NCBI RefSeq assembly: GCF_025736875.1
Contig: NZ_CP107052.1
Coordinates: forward strand, 1,228,001 to 1,292,000
Origin: Candidatus Kirkpatrickella diaphorinae
GTDB taxonomy: Bacteria > Pseudomonadota > Alphaproteobacteria > Acetobacterales > Acetobacteraceae
Direction of reading: 5' to 3'
DNA length: 64,000 nucleotides
The position numbers were made by a program, and so were the translations under genes. Of the stretch, positions 1-9,947 are shown piece by piece. How positions within the stretch are numbered: the first letter of the stretch is position 1; every line of letters starts with the position of its first letter. Below the pieces are notes generated by a model, which searched no databases, was not told the origin of the DNA, and was given only the letters and a program-made list of their open reading frames with translations.

Positions 1-610
1 ACCATTGTCACTTGGCGCGGATGTCGTCCTCTATTCCTGCACGAAGCATATTGACGGCCAGGGACGCGTCCTTGGTGGGGCCATCCTGGGAAAAGCGGAT
101 TGGATTAAAGATGTCGTGCAGCCCTTCACGCGTAATACGGGTAACAGCCTGTCGCCCTTCAATGCGTGGGTCTTATTGAAAGGGCTGGAAACCCTCCCGC
201 TCCGGGACCGCGCCATGGCGTCAAACGCGGCGATGGTGGCTGACTTCCTTGCGGGCCACAAAGCGATCCGAAAGTTGCACTATCCCGGACGCGCGGATCA
301 CCCCGCCGCGTCCCTCATCCGTCAGCAGATGAGCCATGGCGGCAGCCTTATCGCTTTTGAATTGCGGGGTGATCAGGAGAAGGCATTTCGATTCATGAAT
401 GCGCTCAAGCTCATCACCATCTCAAATAATCTGGGCGATTCCCGCAGCCTCATCACACACCCGGCCTCAACAACCCATATGCGCGTGCCGGCGGAAGAGC
501 GTGCCCGGCTTGGGATTACCGAGGCAGTGCTGCGCCTTTCCATCGGGTTGGAGGAGAGTGAAGATCTGATCGCGGATCTCGCCCAGGCACTGGAGGAGAT
601 GGATCATTAA
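1..610 (+). CDS. metZ: O-succinylhomoserine sulfhydrylase, C-terminal part (5' end outside window)
   Basis: Open from the left edge in frame with the stop at 608-610, so the true start lies upstream. The product is a PLP-dependent Cys/Met-metabolism enzyme that makes homocysteine from O-succinylhomoserine and sulfide. The PLP-binding lysine is the K of SCTKHIDGQGR (codon 44-46), followed by the conserved GNSLSPFNAWVLLKGLETL stretch; about 200 residues of a roughly 400-residue protein are present. The wording around the lysine fits MetZ better than MetB or MetY. apaG follows 43 bp downstream on the same strand, an adjacency I recall from other alphaproteobacteria. Confidence 0.88.
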   Translation, partial: PLSLGADVVLYSCTKHIDGQGRVLGGAILGKADWIKDVVQPFTRNTGNSLSPFNAWVLLKGLETLPLRDRAMASNAAMVADFLAGHKAIRKLHYPGRADHPAASLIRQQMSHGGSLIAFELRGDQEKAFRFMNALKLITISNNLGDSRSLITHPASTTHMRVPAEERARLGITEAVLRLSIGLEESEDLIADLAQALEEMDH

Positions 611-653
611 AGATTCGTTGCATTCCATCGAACTCAGAAGCTAAAACGCGCAT

Positions 654-1127
654 ATGGCAGATCGTGACTCCAGCTCGGGGCTCCTCCCGCAAACAAGTGG
701 TGAGTTTTCGGATATTCTCGATGCTCCCCCCGCGTTCGAAGCGCGCACCGGCGACATCGTCGTCACCGTGCGTCCCTTCTGGCTGGATGATCAATCCGCG
801 CCGGATGAGCACCGCTATGTCTGGGCCTACACGATCCAGGTGGAAAATAACGGCACGCAAACCATCCAGATCCTGAGTCGTCACTGGTGCATCACAGATG
901 GCAGTGGCCGATCTGATCATGTTCATGGTGAAGGGATCATCGGTGAGCAGCCGATCATCGCGAGCGGCGCCGTTTTTGAATATACATCCGGCGCCGCTCT
1001 GCACACGCCGTCAGGCATTATGCAGGGCACTTACCACGTCATCATTCCCTCGACCGGGCAGAGGTTTGACGTGCTCGTCCCGACTTTCAGTCTCGACAGC
1101 CCGCATCATAGAGCGACAATCCATTAG
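654..1127 (+). CDS. apaG: ApaG domain protein
   Basis: 157 residues with a single ApaG (DUF525) immunoglobulin-like beta domain from about residue 30 to 155. The diagnostic glycine-rich loop GEGIIGEQP lies at residues 92-100, preceded by the RHWCITD strand. ApaG is historically linked to cobalt/magnesium resistance and Ap4A levels in enterobacteria, but its biochemical role is not settled. The N-terminal 25 residues are a non-conserved extension. The start is the ATG at 654; no strong ribosome binding site is visible, so translation may be coupled to the preceding metZ. Confidence 0.9.
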   Translation: MADRDSSSGLLPQTSGEFSDILDAPPAFEARTGDIVVTVRPFWLDDQSAPDEHRYVWAYTIQVENNGTQTIQILSRHWCITDGSGRSDHVHGEGIIGEQPIIASGAVFEYTSGAALHTPSGIMQGTYHVIIPSTGQRFDVLVPTFSLDSPHHRATIH

Positions 1128-1464
1128 GGTTTATGGGCCGCCCTCCCTGCAAGCAGGACTGTCTCAAGCGATATCACGACGCAAATAGCGTGGCACCTGA
1201 CGCCGTTATAAAATAAAACATTTATATGTTAAATTTTTGTTATGGAATAATCATGATGCGACCTGCTCAGAACGCTACGGATTCTAAAAAGCCCTAGAAG
1301 TCACGACGTTGCAACCATCTTCCTCCGTGACACGCTCATCACGTGAAAGTCATGTTTCCTATGTGAATTGTGTGTTATAGGCGACATTGGTCGTTGATTA
1401 CTGCGCCGTGTGGGATGTGCCTGACTGGGCCGACCACTTCCCTTGAAAAATAAGGATATTCATT
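1128..1464. other. intergenic region between apaG and the sugar transporter
   Basis: 337 bp without a convincing gene. The middle (about 1208-1255) is AT-rich and probably carries the promoter of the downstream transporter, but I cannot pick out a clear -35/-10 pair. No hairpin with a T-run follows apaG and no tRNA-like fold is visible. Confidence 0.5.
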
Positions 1465-2874
1465 TTGAGTGATATAGACCAGGCGGCAGCCGAACCTTCG
1501 CACCGTCCGCTCGCGGGGCGGATGCTTTTCGCAGCACTTCTCGCATCAATTGCAGGCTTGATGTTCGGGCTCGATATCGGCGTCATTTCTGGTGCACGTC
1601 AATTCATAGCGCATGAATTCAATGCCTCGAATACAGAGCAAGGACTCATCGTCAGCTTCATGATGTTCGGCGCGATGGCCGGGGCACTGGGCGCTAACCC
1701 GATCTCGCTTCATCTGGGGCGACGCATGGCGCTTATTATCAGCGCTTTTCTGTTCGTTCTCGGCTCTTTGCTCTGCGCTTTTGCCCCTTCCGCCATTTTC
1801 CTGATGGTGGCGCGCGCGGTGCTGGGCCTCGCCGTCGGTGTCGCGAGCTTCGTCGCCCCGCTTTACATCTCGGAAGTCGCGGATGAGCGTCGTCGTGGCG
1901 GGTTGATTTCCACTTATCAGCTCATGGTCACAATCGGCATTCTCCTCGCTTTCGTCTCTGACGCGATTCTCGCCTATTGGGGCGCCTGGCGGCTAATGCT
2001 CGGGATTGTCGCCATCCCCGGAATTCTCTTTTTCATCGGTGCGTTCTTCCTGCCGGACAGCCCGCGCTGGCTGATGCTGCGGGGCCGGGAAAAGGAAGCC
2101 CTCGCCGTGTTGCATGACCTGCGCGAGTCCCAATCGGAAGTCGCGCGTGAGGTCGAGGATATCAAGGAACAGCTTGAGATAAAAAAAAGCCAGCGTGGTT
2201 TCGGTATGTTCCTGCAGGATGGGAATTTCCGCCGCGCTGTCTTCCTCGGCATCGTGTTGCAGCTTGTGCAGCAGCTGACCGGTATCAATGCGGTCATGTA
2301 TTTCGCACCCACGATTTTTGAAAGCTCGGGCTTTGGTCAGGATGGGGCTTTGTGGAGCACCGCAATTGTCGGGCTCGTCAACTGCCTCGCAACTTTCATC
2401 GCCATTGGCTACGCGGATAATTTCGGGCGCCGCAGACTTCTGACGGTCGGGTTTTTCGCGATGGCGTTGGGCATGGGCGGACTTGCCGTCCTTCTGACAA
2501 TCGGGGTGGATACGTCTCCGATCCTGCCTTACCTCTCTGTCGGCTTCCTGCTGCTCTTCATTGTCGGGTTCGCCTCCTCCGCCGGCCCGATGATCTGGGT
2601 GCTGTGCTCTGAAATTCAGCCTCTTAAAGGCCGGGATTTCGGGGTGACATGCTCGACATTCTCCAACTGGTCGACCAATTTTGTCATCGGGCTGACCTTC
2701 CTGCCGTTACTTTCCATGCTGGGCGCAGGGAACACGATGTGGCTCTTCGCCGCGCTCAATGCAGCCTTCATCATCTTCACGCAGAGCTTCGTGCCTGAAA
2801 CGAAAGATGTGTCGCTTGAAAGCATTGAATCGAAATTGCGCCGCGGTATCCGGCTGCGCGATATCGGGCAGTAA
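1465..2874 (+). CDS. MFS sugar porter (sugar:H+ symporter, GalP/XylE type)
   Basis: 469 residues with 12 predicted membrane helices and the signatures of the sugar porter family: GLDIGVISGA in helix 1, PDSPRWL after helix 6, QQLTGINAVMYFAPTIF in helix 7, the NFGRRRLL loop and a C-terminal PETKDVSLE. It sits in the inner membrane and imports a hexose or pentose with protons; which sugar cannot be read from the sequence. The start is TTG at 1465, chosen because the frame is closed upstream and AAGGAT lies 8 nt before it. It stands alone, with a terminator directly downstream. Confidence 0.9.
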   Translation: MSDIDQAAAEPSHRPLAGRMLFAALLASIAGLMFGLDIGVISGARQFIAHEFNASNTEQGLIVSFMMFGAMAGALGANPISLHLGRRMALIISAFLFVLGSLLCAFAPSAIFLMVARAVLGLAVGVASFVAPLYISEVADERRRGGLISTYQLMVTIGILLAFVSDAILAYWGAWRLMLGIVAIPGILFFIGAFFLPDSPRWLMLRGREKEALAVLHDLRESQSEVAREVEDIKEQLEIKKSQRGFGMFLQDGNFRRAVFLGIVLQLVQQLTGINAVMYFAPTIFESSGFGQDGALWSTAIVGLVNCLATFIAIGYADNFGRRRLLTVGFFAMALGMGGLAVLLTIGVDTSPILPYLSVGFLLLFIVGFASSAGPMIWVLCSEIQPLKGRDFGVTCSTFSNWSTNFVIGLTFLPLLSMLGAGNTMWLFAALNAAFIIFTQSFVPETKDVSLESIESKLRRGIRLRDIGQ

Positions 2875-2898
2875 CCTGGCGCTCTAACGAGGCTAAGC

Positions 2899-2933
2899 GG
2901 GCCGATATGGTGAAAGCTGCATCGGCCCTTTTC
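2899..2933 (+). terminator. intrinsic terminator of the sugar porter gene
   Basis: Perfect 8-bp stem GGGCCGAT (2899-2906) with ATCGGCCC (2921-2928) around a 14-nt loop, followed by TTTTC. It begins 24 bp after the transporter stop codon. Confidence 0.75.
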
Positions 2934-3036
2934 ATGACGGGCAACCGGGCTCCCCGCGCCAAGCGAGTTGCCGCAATCACCGGGCATCATGCGTCACCTC
3001 TTGACGAAAGCGGGACAAACAAGCATTGCATGAGCC

Positions 3037-4236
3037 ATGCGAGTAGCCGTCATTCTTCTTGCGGCCGGTACCGGTCGTCGCTTCGCCTCCGGGCTGAAAC
3101 GCCTCGTTTCAAAAGGCGGTCAATCAGCCTTTTATGACGCGGCCGGGAATGCGGCGGATCTCCCCAAACAATATTGGCTGTTTGATGGCAAGCCGGTCAT
3201 CCGCCACGCAGCGGAAGCCCTCCTGCCTTTCGTCGATGTGATTCAGCCTGTCGGTGACGCAGCGGCACTCTCCCAGCTTCTTGACGGTTTGCCGATCCTC
3301 CCGCCTGTGCCTGGCGGGGCGGAAAGGCAGGATAGTGTCCGCGCCGGGCTGGAGGCCCTGGCCGCGCTAGAGACCCCTCCCGAATATGTGCTTGTCCATG
3401 ACGGTGCACGCCCCTACGTGCCGCATTTCGTGACTCAGGGCGTTCTTGATGCCCTCCAGCATTACAAAGCTGCCATCCCGGCCGTGAAACTCGCGGACAC
3501 TCTCAAACGTGTTGAAGGCGGCGTTATTCAGGGCACGATTGACCGGGCGAATCTGCACCGCGCGCAAACCCCTCAAGGTTTTCACTTTCCGGCCCTTCTG
3601 GCCCATCACAGGCGGCATGAACGCTCTGAAACCGACGATGCCGCGTTGTTTGAGGCGGCAGGTGAAGCGGTCGCCATCGTTCCGGGCGATGAGGATAATA
3701 TCAAACTTACCCAAGCGGAGGACCTGGTGCGATTGGAGAGATTGCTGGGCACGCCCCCCTGCCCGCGCACAGGGCTTGGTTACGATGTGCATGCTTTTGC
3801 GGATGACCGTGATCTGATTATTTGCGGCGTTAAAATCCCGCATGAACGCGGCCTTGCCGGGCATTCCGACGCCGATGTCGGCATCCACACTTTATGTGAC
3901 GCAATTTACGGCGCTTTGTCTGAAGGCGACATCGGCTATCACTTCCCGCCTTCGAAGAATGAATGGAAGGATATGGACTCGGCCCGTTTCCTCATCCATG
4001 CGGGGCAGCGCATCCGTGAGCGCGGCGGTCGCCTCGTTAATGCCGATATCACCATTATTTGTGAGCGCCCTAAAATCGGGCCTCATGTTGCGGCAATGCG
4101 CGCGCGGCTGGCATCCTTGCTGGAGGTCGATATGGAGCGGATTTCCGTCAAGGCGACAACGTCCGAACGGCTCGGCTTTACGGGGCGGGAGGAAGGAATT
4201 GCGGCAACGGCCGTCGCGACCGTCCTGCTACCCTAA
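3037..4236 (+). CDS. ispDF: bifunctional IspD/IspF isoprenoid (MEP pathway) enzyme
   Basis: 399 residues. The N-terminal IspD domain (about 1-240) transfers CMP from CTP to 2-C-methyl-D-erythritol 4-phosphate; it shows [10 protein letters not shown] near the start, PKQYW at 43-47 and VHDGARPYV near 120. The C-terminal IspF domain (about 245-399) cyclises the later intermediate to 2,4-cyclodiphosphate; GYDVH near 248 carries the metal-binding Asp and His, and HSDADVGIH is also present. The fusion is common in alphaproteobacteria. Unusually, about 22 extra residues (17-40) split the IspD nucleotide-binding signature between GRRF and PKQY, where most IspD proteins have only a few. The start is the ATG at 3037, which gives the canonical IspD N-terminus. 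Confidence 0.93.
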   Translation: MRVAVILLAAGTGRRFASGLKRLVSKGGQSAFYDAAGNAADLPKQYWLFDGKPVIRHAAEALLPFVDVIQPVGDAAALSQLLDGLPILPPVPGGAERQDSVRAGLEALAALETPPEYVLVHDGARPYVPHFVTQGVLDALQHYKAAIPAVKLADTLKRVEGGVIQGTIDRANLHRAQTPQGFHFPALLAHHRRHERSETDDAALFEAAGEAVAIVPGDEDNIKLTQAEDLVRLERLLGTPPCPRTGLGYDVHAFADDRDLIICGVKIPHERGLAGHSDADVGIHTLCDAIYGALSEGDIGYHFPPSKNEWKDMDSARFLIHAGQRIRERGGRLVNADITIICERPKIGPHVAAMRARLASLLEVDMERISVKATTSERLGFTGREEGIAATAVATVLLP

Positions 4237-4299
4237 ATACACGGCATGGTTACCGCAACGCGTAGGCCTTCCTCGGCGCAAATTGAAAGCTGGAACCCT

Positions 4300-5022
4300 T
4301 CACACTGCCTGACCCGTTGCACTCAAGGCGGCGTATTCCAGCACGTGCTCTATCTCGCGACGGCAGGATGCCTGTCCCGCCTCACGATCCTCATCGCGCC
4401 CCCAGCGCGCCATCTGTGCGTTTTCCTCGATAAAGGCGCAGGCGATCCCCGTATCGACTGTGATGGCGCCATAAAGAATGGCATGGGCGAGAATGAGGCT
4501 CGCCGTCATGGATGAAAGAACGGAAAGGCCGGTCAGGGCGACATCGTCGTAGCTTGATAAGCGCGCTTCAATAGCTTCGATAACCCCATCCGCGATGTCA
4601 ATCGGCGTGATCTCTTCAGACCAGGGCAGAGCGCAACCAAACATTTCCTCAAACGTCTCGCGTGGCGACGCGAAAATCCGCGTCTGCGCCTGCCCGAGTG
4701 AATCATCACCATGACGATATAAAAGCGCGTCAGAGCGGAAGATATCAACAAGTTGCGCCACGACCTCACGCCGACGCGGCGCGATACGTTCCAATTGCGT
4801 GGCGGCAAGTTGCGTGAGCGGCATGTGCTCCGGGTTGAAAATCGCGTTTTTACAGCAGAGTCGCCATTCATCAGCAATTTTCTCAGCAAGGGCGGCGGAG
4901 GGCACAATCAAGCTTGACCCGGCTGGCAGCGCGACCGGTTTCCCGTCAAGCAAAATGGCCCACTGATCCGCCGCCGCGCGCTCAATCGTGACGTCAGACC
5001 AGAAGACCCTGTTTCCCCTCAC
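4300..5022 (-). CDS. ATP12-family F1 ATP synthase assembly chaperone
   Basis: 240 residues matching the ATP12 family, which in mitochondria and alphaproteobacteria chaperones the F1 alpha subunit during ATP synthase assembly. Family features visible are LDGKPVALPAG near residue 25, IADEWR near 50, the MPLTQLAATQ stretch, SDALLYRH and a late ALTGLSVLSSMTASLIL segment. It starts with GTG at 5022, overlapping the stop of the upstream AsmA gene by 4 bp (GTGA), so it is probably translationally coupled as the last gene of the minus-strand run. It converges on ispDF with a 63-bp gap in which no terminator hairpin is evident. Confidence 0.85.
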   Translation of the reverse strand: MRGNRVFWSDVTIERAAADQWAILLDGKPVALPAGSSLIVPSAALAEKIADEWRLCCKNAIFNPEHMPLTQLAATQLERIAPRRREVVAQLVDIFRSDALLYRHGDDSLGQAQTRIFASPRETFEEMFGCALPWSEEITPIDIADGVIEAIEARLSSYDDVALTGLSVLSSMTASLILAHAILYGAITVDTGIACAFIEENAQMARWGRDEDREAGQASCRREIEHVLEYAALSATGQAV

Positions 5023-7544
5023 CGGAACAAGCCGAGACTTTTCAACAGATCGGCCGCGCCCTTACTCTTTTTCACTGATGCCGCACTTATTCCGGCCCGA
5101 CCTTCACGCGCTGTGTGCAGCCACGCGGGACAGAGATCGGTTTTCTGCTCATTGATCGTAAAGCCGGTTCGGCCATCTTCACCCTGTACTGCGGTCACAT
5201 GTGGATTTTCGAGCAATCCCTGCACGCGCAGGCGCTTTGAGGCACCCGCCCCGGCGACAGAAATGACCGGCTCAATGTTGAAATCAACTGTTTCACTCTC
5301 CCGGTCAAATGTCCCACGTCCGGACAGTTGAACAGGTGCGGCATCCAGTCCGATCAGATCAACATCGAGTTGCGTCGGCGCCACATTCATATGCAGACCG
5401 AAACACCGCACGGGAAGTTCACTCCCGTCCAGAAAAGCCCCGATCCCTCCTTTCAGGTAAGGCCGAAAGGGGGCCGTCCGAATACGCCCACCCACCATGG
5501 AAAGGCCGAGATGGCCCGTCATGTGGCGCTGAAACGCGTCGCGTGAGGCCGCCGGCCCCTGGAGATCACCCACAATCTCGACCGGTCCACTCAGGAAAGG
5601 AGCCATATCAAGCGCGCCAAGCAGTAACTCCGCCGGAACCGTCATGGGCGCTGCATGGAGTGCGAGAGTCGGGGAGGATGTGTCACCGTTATAAACGACG
5701 CTGCCCACCATCGTGCCGGTTTTGGCGCTGTTCTCAGCAAGGTTCAGACGCCAGACCTGATGGGCATAATCCGCATTGAGTTTGACATTATCATAAAGCT
5801 GGTCGCCAAATTTGAGGTTCTTCCCGTTCGCGATGATGGACCAGTCAAATTTATCGGCCACGCCATCAGAGAGACGCCGCCAGCTATCCTGCACCCAATG
5901 ACTTTTGATCGCCGCTTCATCCGGCGGCGGTGCAGTCTCTGCCGCCGAGGCAGCGTCAGTCGATGGCGGGACGGCAGGGGAAAATGGCGGTATCGGACGT
6001 GCTTCCGGCTTCGGCGCGGTGACGGGCGGGGGCGTCGTCTGCTTGAGATTGAGGAAATCAACATGCGTGACGTCAAACTGCGCCTCTATTTTGCCGCGTG
6101 ATGTTGCTTCGGCAGGGAAGGTCACATGGCCCTGTCCGTTGAGGCTCAAAGCGCGGCTTCTGAGTTTGAGGCTTTTGACGTCGAGGGACGTGCCGAAATG
6201 CGCCTCCGCGCGGGCGTCGAAGATGGCGTCTTCGAGAAGGACCGGCCCGACAGGGAGGTATTGCGCGCGCCCATCCATGTCAAAAGACGCCTCCGACCGC
6301 CCCGCATGACCATTGACGTGAATCACGCCATCCCGGTCGAAAAAAGCAATCCGGTGCGTGTTCGGCGCCAGACGCGCTGAAAAGGGAAAGGTCTTCTCAA
6401 AATGACTATGCAGGGAGTCATTGAGGTCAGACAAAGTCGGGACGGTCGCCTGAATGGCCCAATCCTTCCCGGGGGATGGAATGACAGTCGAGAATTTCAA
6501 CGCGTCCCGCACATTCCGGGCGGACACGCTGATATTCCGCCCTTCAAAAAAACCGGGCACATGTAAATAGCCGATATCGAGATCCGCCATCTCCAGCGTC
6601 AGGGACTGATACCAGGGGCGCTCATTCTTATCCTGACGGGCCGGATCCTCAGTGAGCGGGTGATCACTAAAGACGACCCGCCCGGAGAGCCCCTCAATAT
6701 CCGGCAGGCGAACATGATTGAAGATCGCCTGAAGCTGCTGCGTCCGACGCATCCGCGCCTTGATTTCCCCTGACCAGCCGCGCAGATGCATGACATCTCG
6801 CAAAGCGCCGGAGTAATTCGCCCAGCCATCCTCTCGATCACCGGAGCCGAGAATGAGGCCCAACCCGATATGCCAGGGTTTGCGCGGATTTTGAAAATCC
6901 GCGAATGAGCCAACATGACCGCTGAGGCTGAAAGGTGTCTCACCATGACGCGCATGCACTTCAATCGCCGGTGCGTTTGAGCGAAGCCCGTCAAACGTCG
7001 CATTTTCAATCAGAACCTGCCCGGAGCGATGGGTGAGCTGATCATCCAGGCTGCAAATGACGTTGCGCAGCCTGATCCCTGCAAGATGCACGCGATATTT
7101 CTGCTTCTGGCCTGACGTTACGTGCCCATCATCTGTGTCCGGGCGCGCCTCATGCACAGGGTGAAGCATCCAGCTTGCGTGACCGGACGCATCACGACGG
7201 ATGTTGATCTGACCATTTGCAAGGTCAATCCGCTTGATGCGGAGGTTATGATGCAGGAGGGGTAGAATATCGACCGCCACCCGGGCGGAAGCCACTTGCG
7301 CCATCGGCGGGCCTTCCGAGAAATCCGGGTCGCGAAGCGTGACATGCTCCAGCGTCAGACCAATCTGCGGAAATGCTGAAACCCGGACCCCGTCAAAGCG
7401 AAGATCATCCCCCGTATGCGCCTTGACCAGCGCGATGAGATGCTGCCGGTCAATCAAACGGCTGAGGATGATCTGTGTCGCAACGATGCCGATCGCGGCC
7501 AGACTCAGAATAACGACCAAACCCGCCAATATGCGCTTCATCAT
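5019..7544 (-). CDS. AsmA family envelope protein
   Basis: 841 residues. A single N-terminal membrane segment (about residues 5-27) is followed by a long, beta-rich periplasmic region typical of AsmA proteins; a proline/alanine-rich linker lies around residue 490-540 (the APKPEARPIPPFSP region), and an AsmA C-terminal domain with a LKGGIGAFLDG-like segment follows. AsmA relatives resemble bridge-like lipid-transfer proteins and affect outer membrane lipid homeostasis; the specific function here is inferred. It starts at an ATGATG whose ATGA overlaps the stop of the pseudouridine synthase gene. It is the second AsmA-like gene in this transcription unit; the other is at 9948-13235. Confidence 0.85.
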   Translation of the reverse strand: MMKRILAGLVVILSLAAIGIVATQIILSRLIDRQHLIALVKAHTGDDLRFDGVRVSAFPQIGLTLEHVTLRDPDFSEGPPMAQVASARVAVDILPLLHHNLRIKRIDLANGQINIRRDASGHASWMLHPVHEARPDTDDGHVTSGQKQKYRVHLAGIRLRNVICSLDDQLTHRSGQVLIENATFDGLRSNAPAIEVHARHGETPFSLSGHVGSFADFQNPRKPWHIGLGLILGSGDREDGWANYSGALRDVMHLRGWSGEIKARMRRTQQLQAIFNHVRLPDIEGLSGRVVFSDHPLTEDPARQDKNERPWYQSLTLEMADLDIGYLHVPGFFEGRNISVSARNVRDALKFSTVIPSPGKDWAIQATVPTLSDLNDSLHSHFEKTFPFSARLAPNTHRIAFFDRDGVIHVNGHAGRSEASFDMDGRAQYLPVGPVLLEDAIFDARAEAHFGTSLDVKSLKLRSRALSLNGQGHVTFPAEATSRGKIEAQFDVTHVDFLNLKQTTPPPVTAPKPEARPIPPFSPAVPPSTDAASAAETAPPPDEAAIKSHWVQDSWRRLSDGVADKFDWSIIANGKNLKFGDQLYDNVKLNADYAHQVWRLNLAENSAKTGTMVGSVVYNGDTSSPTLALHAAPMTVPAELLLGALDMAPFLSGPVEIVGDLQGPAASRDAFQRHMTGHLGLSMVGGRIRTAPFRPYLKGGIGAFLDGSELPVRCFGLHMNVAPTQLDVDLIGLDAAPVQLSGRGTFDRESETVDFNIEPVISVAGAGASKRLRVQGLLENPHVTAVQGEDGRTGFTINEQKTDLCPAWLHTAREGRAGISAASVKKSKGAADLLKSLGLFR

Positions 7545-8536
7545 GAACCCGCCTTGTTTTTTGTACGTTTCGCCTTCGGGGTTTCGCCCGCCGCAAACCC
7601 GAGGCGCCGGAACGTTTCAAGCATATGGGGCGGCAGCGGCGCGGCGACGCTCAACATACCGCCCTCAGGATGCGGGATTTCCAGATGCCTTGCATGCAGA
7701 TGAAGGCGATCTTCGAAACCATCAATATGGGTTTTATCCCCGCCATATTTCGGGTCACCCAATATTGGTGTCCCGAGGCTTTCACAATGCACGCGCAATT
7801 GATGTGTCCGCCCCGTCAGAGGGTTGAGTTGCAGCCAGGTCAGTTTGCGCCCCGCCGCATCAACAACCTCATAATCCGTCAAAGCCCGCTGGGCGTCGGC
7901 ATCCTTACGATCCGCCGCCATCATCAATGCGCCCTGCCCGGCCCCCAGCTTCACAAGAGGTTGGTCAATCGTGCCGGATTGCGGGGAGGGTCGCCCGACC
8001 ACCACCGCCCAATAGGTTTTCCGCACATGACGCCCGCGAAAGGCCGCGGCCAGTTTCGCCGCCACACCCGGCGTACGCGCCACCAGAAGGAGCCCCGACG
8101 TGTCACGGTCAATGCGATGAACGAGACGGGGACGCTCCACCTCCCCCTCTTGCAGCCCATCGAGCATCATGTCGATATGCGTTGTGATCCCCGGCCCGCC
8201 CTGCGTCGCCAGCCCGGACGGTTTATCAAGCACGATCAACGATTTATCCTGGTAGACAACCATATGCTGGATGTCACGGATCAGGCTGGGATCAAGGGGG
8301 CGCTTCTGCCCACCGAGCGGCGCACGCGCTCCTTCAGGCAAAGGAGGGATACGGAGATTCTGCCCGGCAATGACGCGTGTTGATGCTGTGACGCGCTTTC
8401 CATCAAGGCGGATCTGCCCCGTTCGACATAATTTTTGCAGGGCCCCTTGGGTGAGAGAAGGATAATGCCGGCGGAACCAGCGATCGACCCTCATCTCGGC
8501 CTCATCCTGGTCGATAACACGTGTCATGACACTCAT
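7541..8536 (-). CDS. RluA-family 23S rRNA pseudouridine synthase (RluC/RluD-like)
   Basis: 331 residues. An S4 RNA-binding domain occupies about residues 15-75 and an RluA catalytic domain about 90-300. The catalytic aspartate is D143 in the HRIDRDTSGLLL motif; GRTHQLRVH is a second family signature. It isomerises specific uridines in 23S rRNA. The S4 domain argues for RluC or RluD rather than RluA, but I cannot choose between the two from sequence alone. Its ATG overlaps the rarA stop by 4 bp, and its own stop overlaps the asmA start. Confidence 0.9.
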   Translation of the reverse strand: MSVMTRVIDQDEAEMRVDRWFRRHYPSLTQGALQKLCRTGQIRLDGKRVTASTRVIAGQNLRIPPLPEGARAPLGGQKRPLDPSLIRDIQHMVVYQDKSLIVLDKPSGLATQGGPGITTHIDMMLDGLQEGEVERPRLVHRIDRDTSGLLLVARTPGVAAKLAAAFRGRHVRKTYWAVVVGRPSPQSGTIDQPLVKLGAGQGALMMAADRKDADAQRALTDYEVVDAAGRKLTWLQLNPLTGRTHQLRVHCESLGTPILGDPKYGGDKTHIDGFEDRLHLHARHLEIPHPEGGMLSVAAPLPPHMLETFRRLGFAAGETPKAKRTKNKAGS

Positions 8537-9888
8537 GACCCACGCCTTGCCCGGAGTCGTGCATAATTGTCCAGAACTTTTGTAATTTCGGCCTCATGGC
8601 CGCGCGGCGTCGGGCGGTAAAATGTCACGCGCGCCATATCATCGGGAAAGAAATTCTGGCCTGAAAACCCATCTTCCGCATCGTGATCATATTCATAGCC
8701 TTTCCCGTAACCGATTTCCCGCATCAACTGGGTGGGCGCATTACGGATATGCAAAGGCGGGCCGAGGCTGCCTGTCTCACGCGCCGTGGCCCGCGCCATT
8801 TTATAAGCGGTGTAGACAGCGTTTGACTTGGGGGCCGTGGCCAGATGCACGATGAGTTGCGCCAAAGCCAGCTCGCCTTCCGGGCTGCCGAGGCGCTCAT
8901 AACTCTGCCATGCCGCGATAGAAAGCGGCAGGGCGGTCGGGTCAGCCATTCCGATATCCTCCGCGGCAAAGCGGTTCAACCGGCGGGCAATGTAGCGCGG
9001 GTCCTCGCCCCCTTCCAACATGCGGGCAAACCAGTAAAGCGCCGCATCAGGGTCAGAGCCGCGCAATGATTTATGCAAAGCGGAGATGAGATTATAATGC
9101 TCTTCCCGATCCCGATCATACAAGGCGGCGCGACGCGTGAGGATGGCGGATAAAGCCGTTGAATCAAGGGGGGCATCTGCTTTGAGGGAGAGGAGTTGCT
9201 CCGCGAGGTTCAGCAGGTAGCGCCCATCCCCATCCGCCATCGCGCGCAGGCTGGCGCGCGCATCCGGTGTCAGGGGAAGCGTACGCCCTCCATCATCTTC
9301 GGCGCGATGAAGCAGCTTTTCAAGCGCGGCATCATCCAACCGGTTGAGAATAAGAACCTGACAACGTGAGAGGAGCGCACTATTCAGGGAAAAGGACGGA
9401 TTTTCCGTCGTGGCGCCGACCAGCACAACCGTCCCCTTTTCCACAAAGGGGAGGAAACTATCCTGCTGGGCACGGTTGAAACGATGGATCTCATCCACAA
9501 ACAAAAGAGTGCCCCGCCCGGTTGCGGCCTGGTAGCGTTGCGCCGCGTCAAATTCCTTCTTAAGCTCCGCAACGCCTGAGAATACGGCGGATATTGGCGC
9601 GAAACGCAATCCGGCCTCGCCCGCGAGAAGGCGCGCCATCGTCGTTTTGCCGCAACCCGGCCCGCCCCACAAAATGAGGCTTGAGAGGCTGGATTGCGTC
9701 AACATGCGCGTGATGCGCCCCGCCTCACCAAGGAGATGCGCCTGCCCCACAACATCACGCAGCCGCGTCGGGCGGAGGCGGTCTGCAAGGGGCTGGGTTT
9801 TCGATGTCATATTGGTTTGGGTGCGTCGGGGATCTGAATCCGGCGGTGACGCGGTGCCAAACAAATCATCTTCGGCTGCTGCGCCCAT
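8533..9888 (-). CDS. rarA: replication-associated recombination protein A (MgsA/RarA AAA+ ATPase)
   Basis: 451 residues from the ATG at 9888, which has GGAGGG 5 nt upstream; an in-frame TTG at 9903 is the alternative. It has a clamp-loader-like AAA+ domain with Walker [10 protein letters not shown] (about 75-83) and Walker [16 protein letters not shown], then a C-terminal tetramerisation region with [18 protein letters not shown]. RarA acts at stalled replication forks with SSB and RecA. Residues 1-30 are a non-conserved, probably flexible extension. It is third in the minus-strand run, followed at once by the pseudouridine synthase gene. Confidence 0.93.
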   Translation of the reverse strand: MGAAAEDDLFGTASPPDSDPRRTQTNMTSKTQPLADRLRPTRLRDVVGQAHLLGEAGRITRMLTQSSLSSLILWGGPGCGKTTMARLLAGEAGLRFAPISAVFSGVAELKKEFDAAQRYQAATGRGTLLFVDEIHRFNRAQQDSFLPFVEKGTVVLVGATTENPSFSLNSALLSRCQVLILNRLDDAALEKLLHRAEDDGGRTLPLTPDARASLRAMADGDGRYLLNLAEQLLSLKADAPLDSTALSAILTRRAALYDRDREEHYNLISALHKSLRGSDPDAALYWFARMLEGGEDPRYIARRLNRFAAEDIGMADPTALPLSIAAWQSYERLGSPEGELALAQLIVHLATAPKSNAVYTAYKMARATARETGSLGPPLHIRNAPTQLMREIGYGKGYEYDHDAEDGFSGQNFFPDDMARVTFYRPTPRGHEAEITKVLDNYARLRARRGS

Positions 9889-9947
9889 CGAACCCTCCCC
9901 CAACCCCCACGCCGATTAGCCAGCGTCGAGGCTGTTCACATCACATT

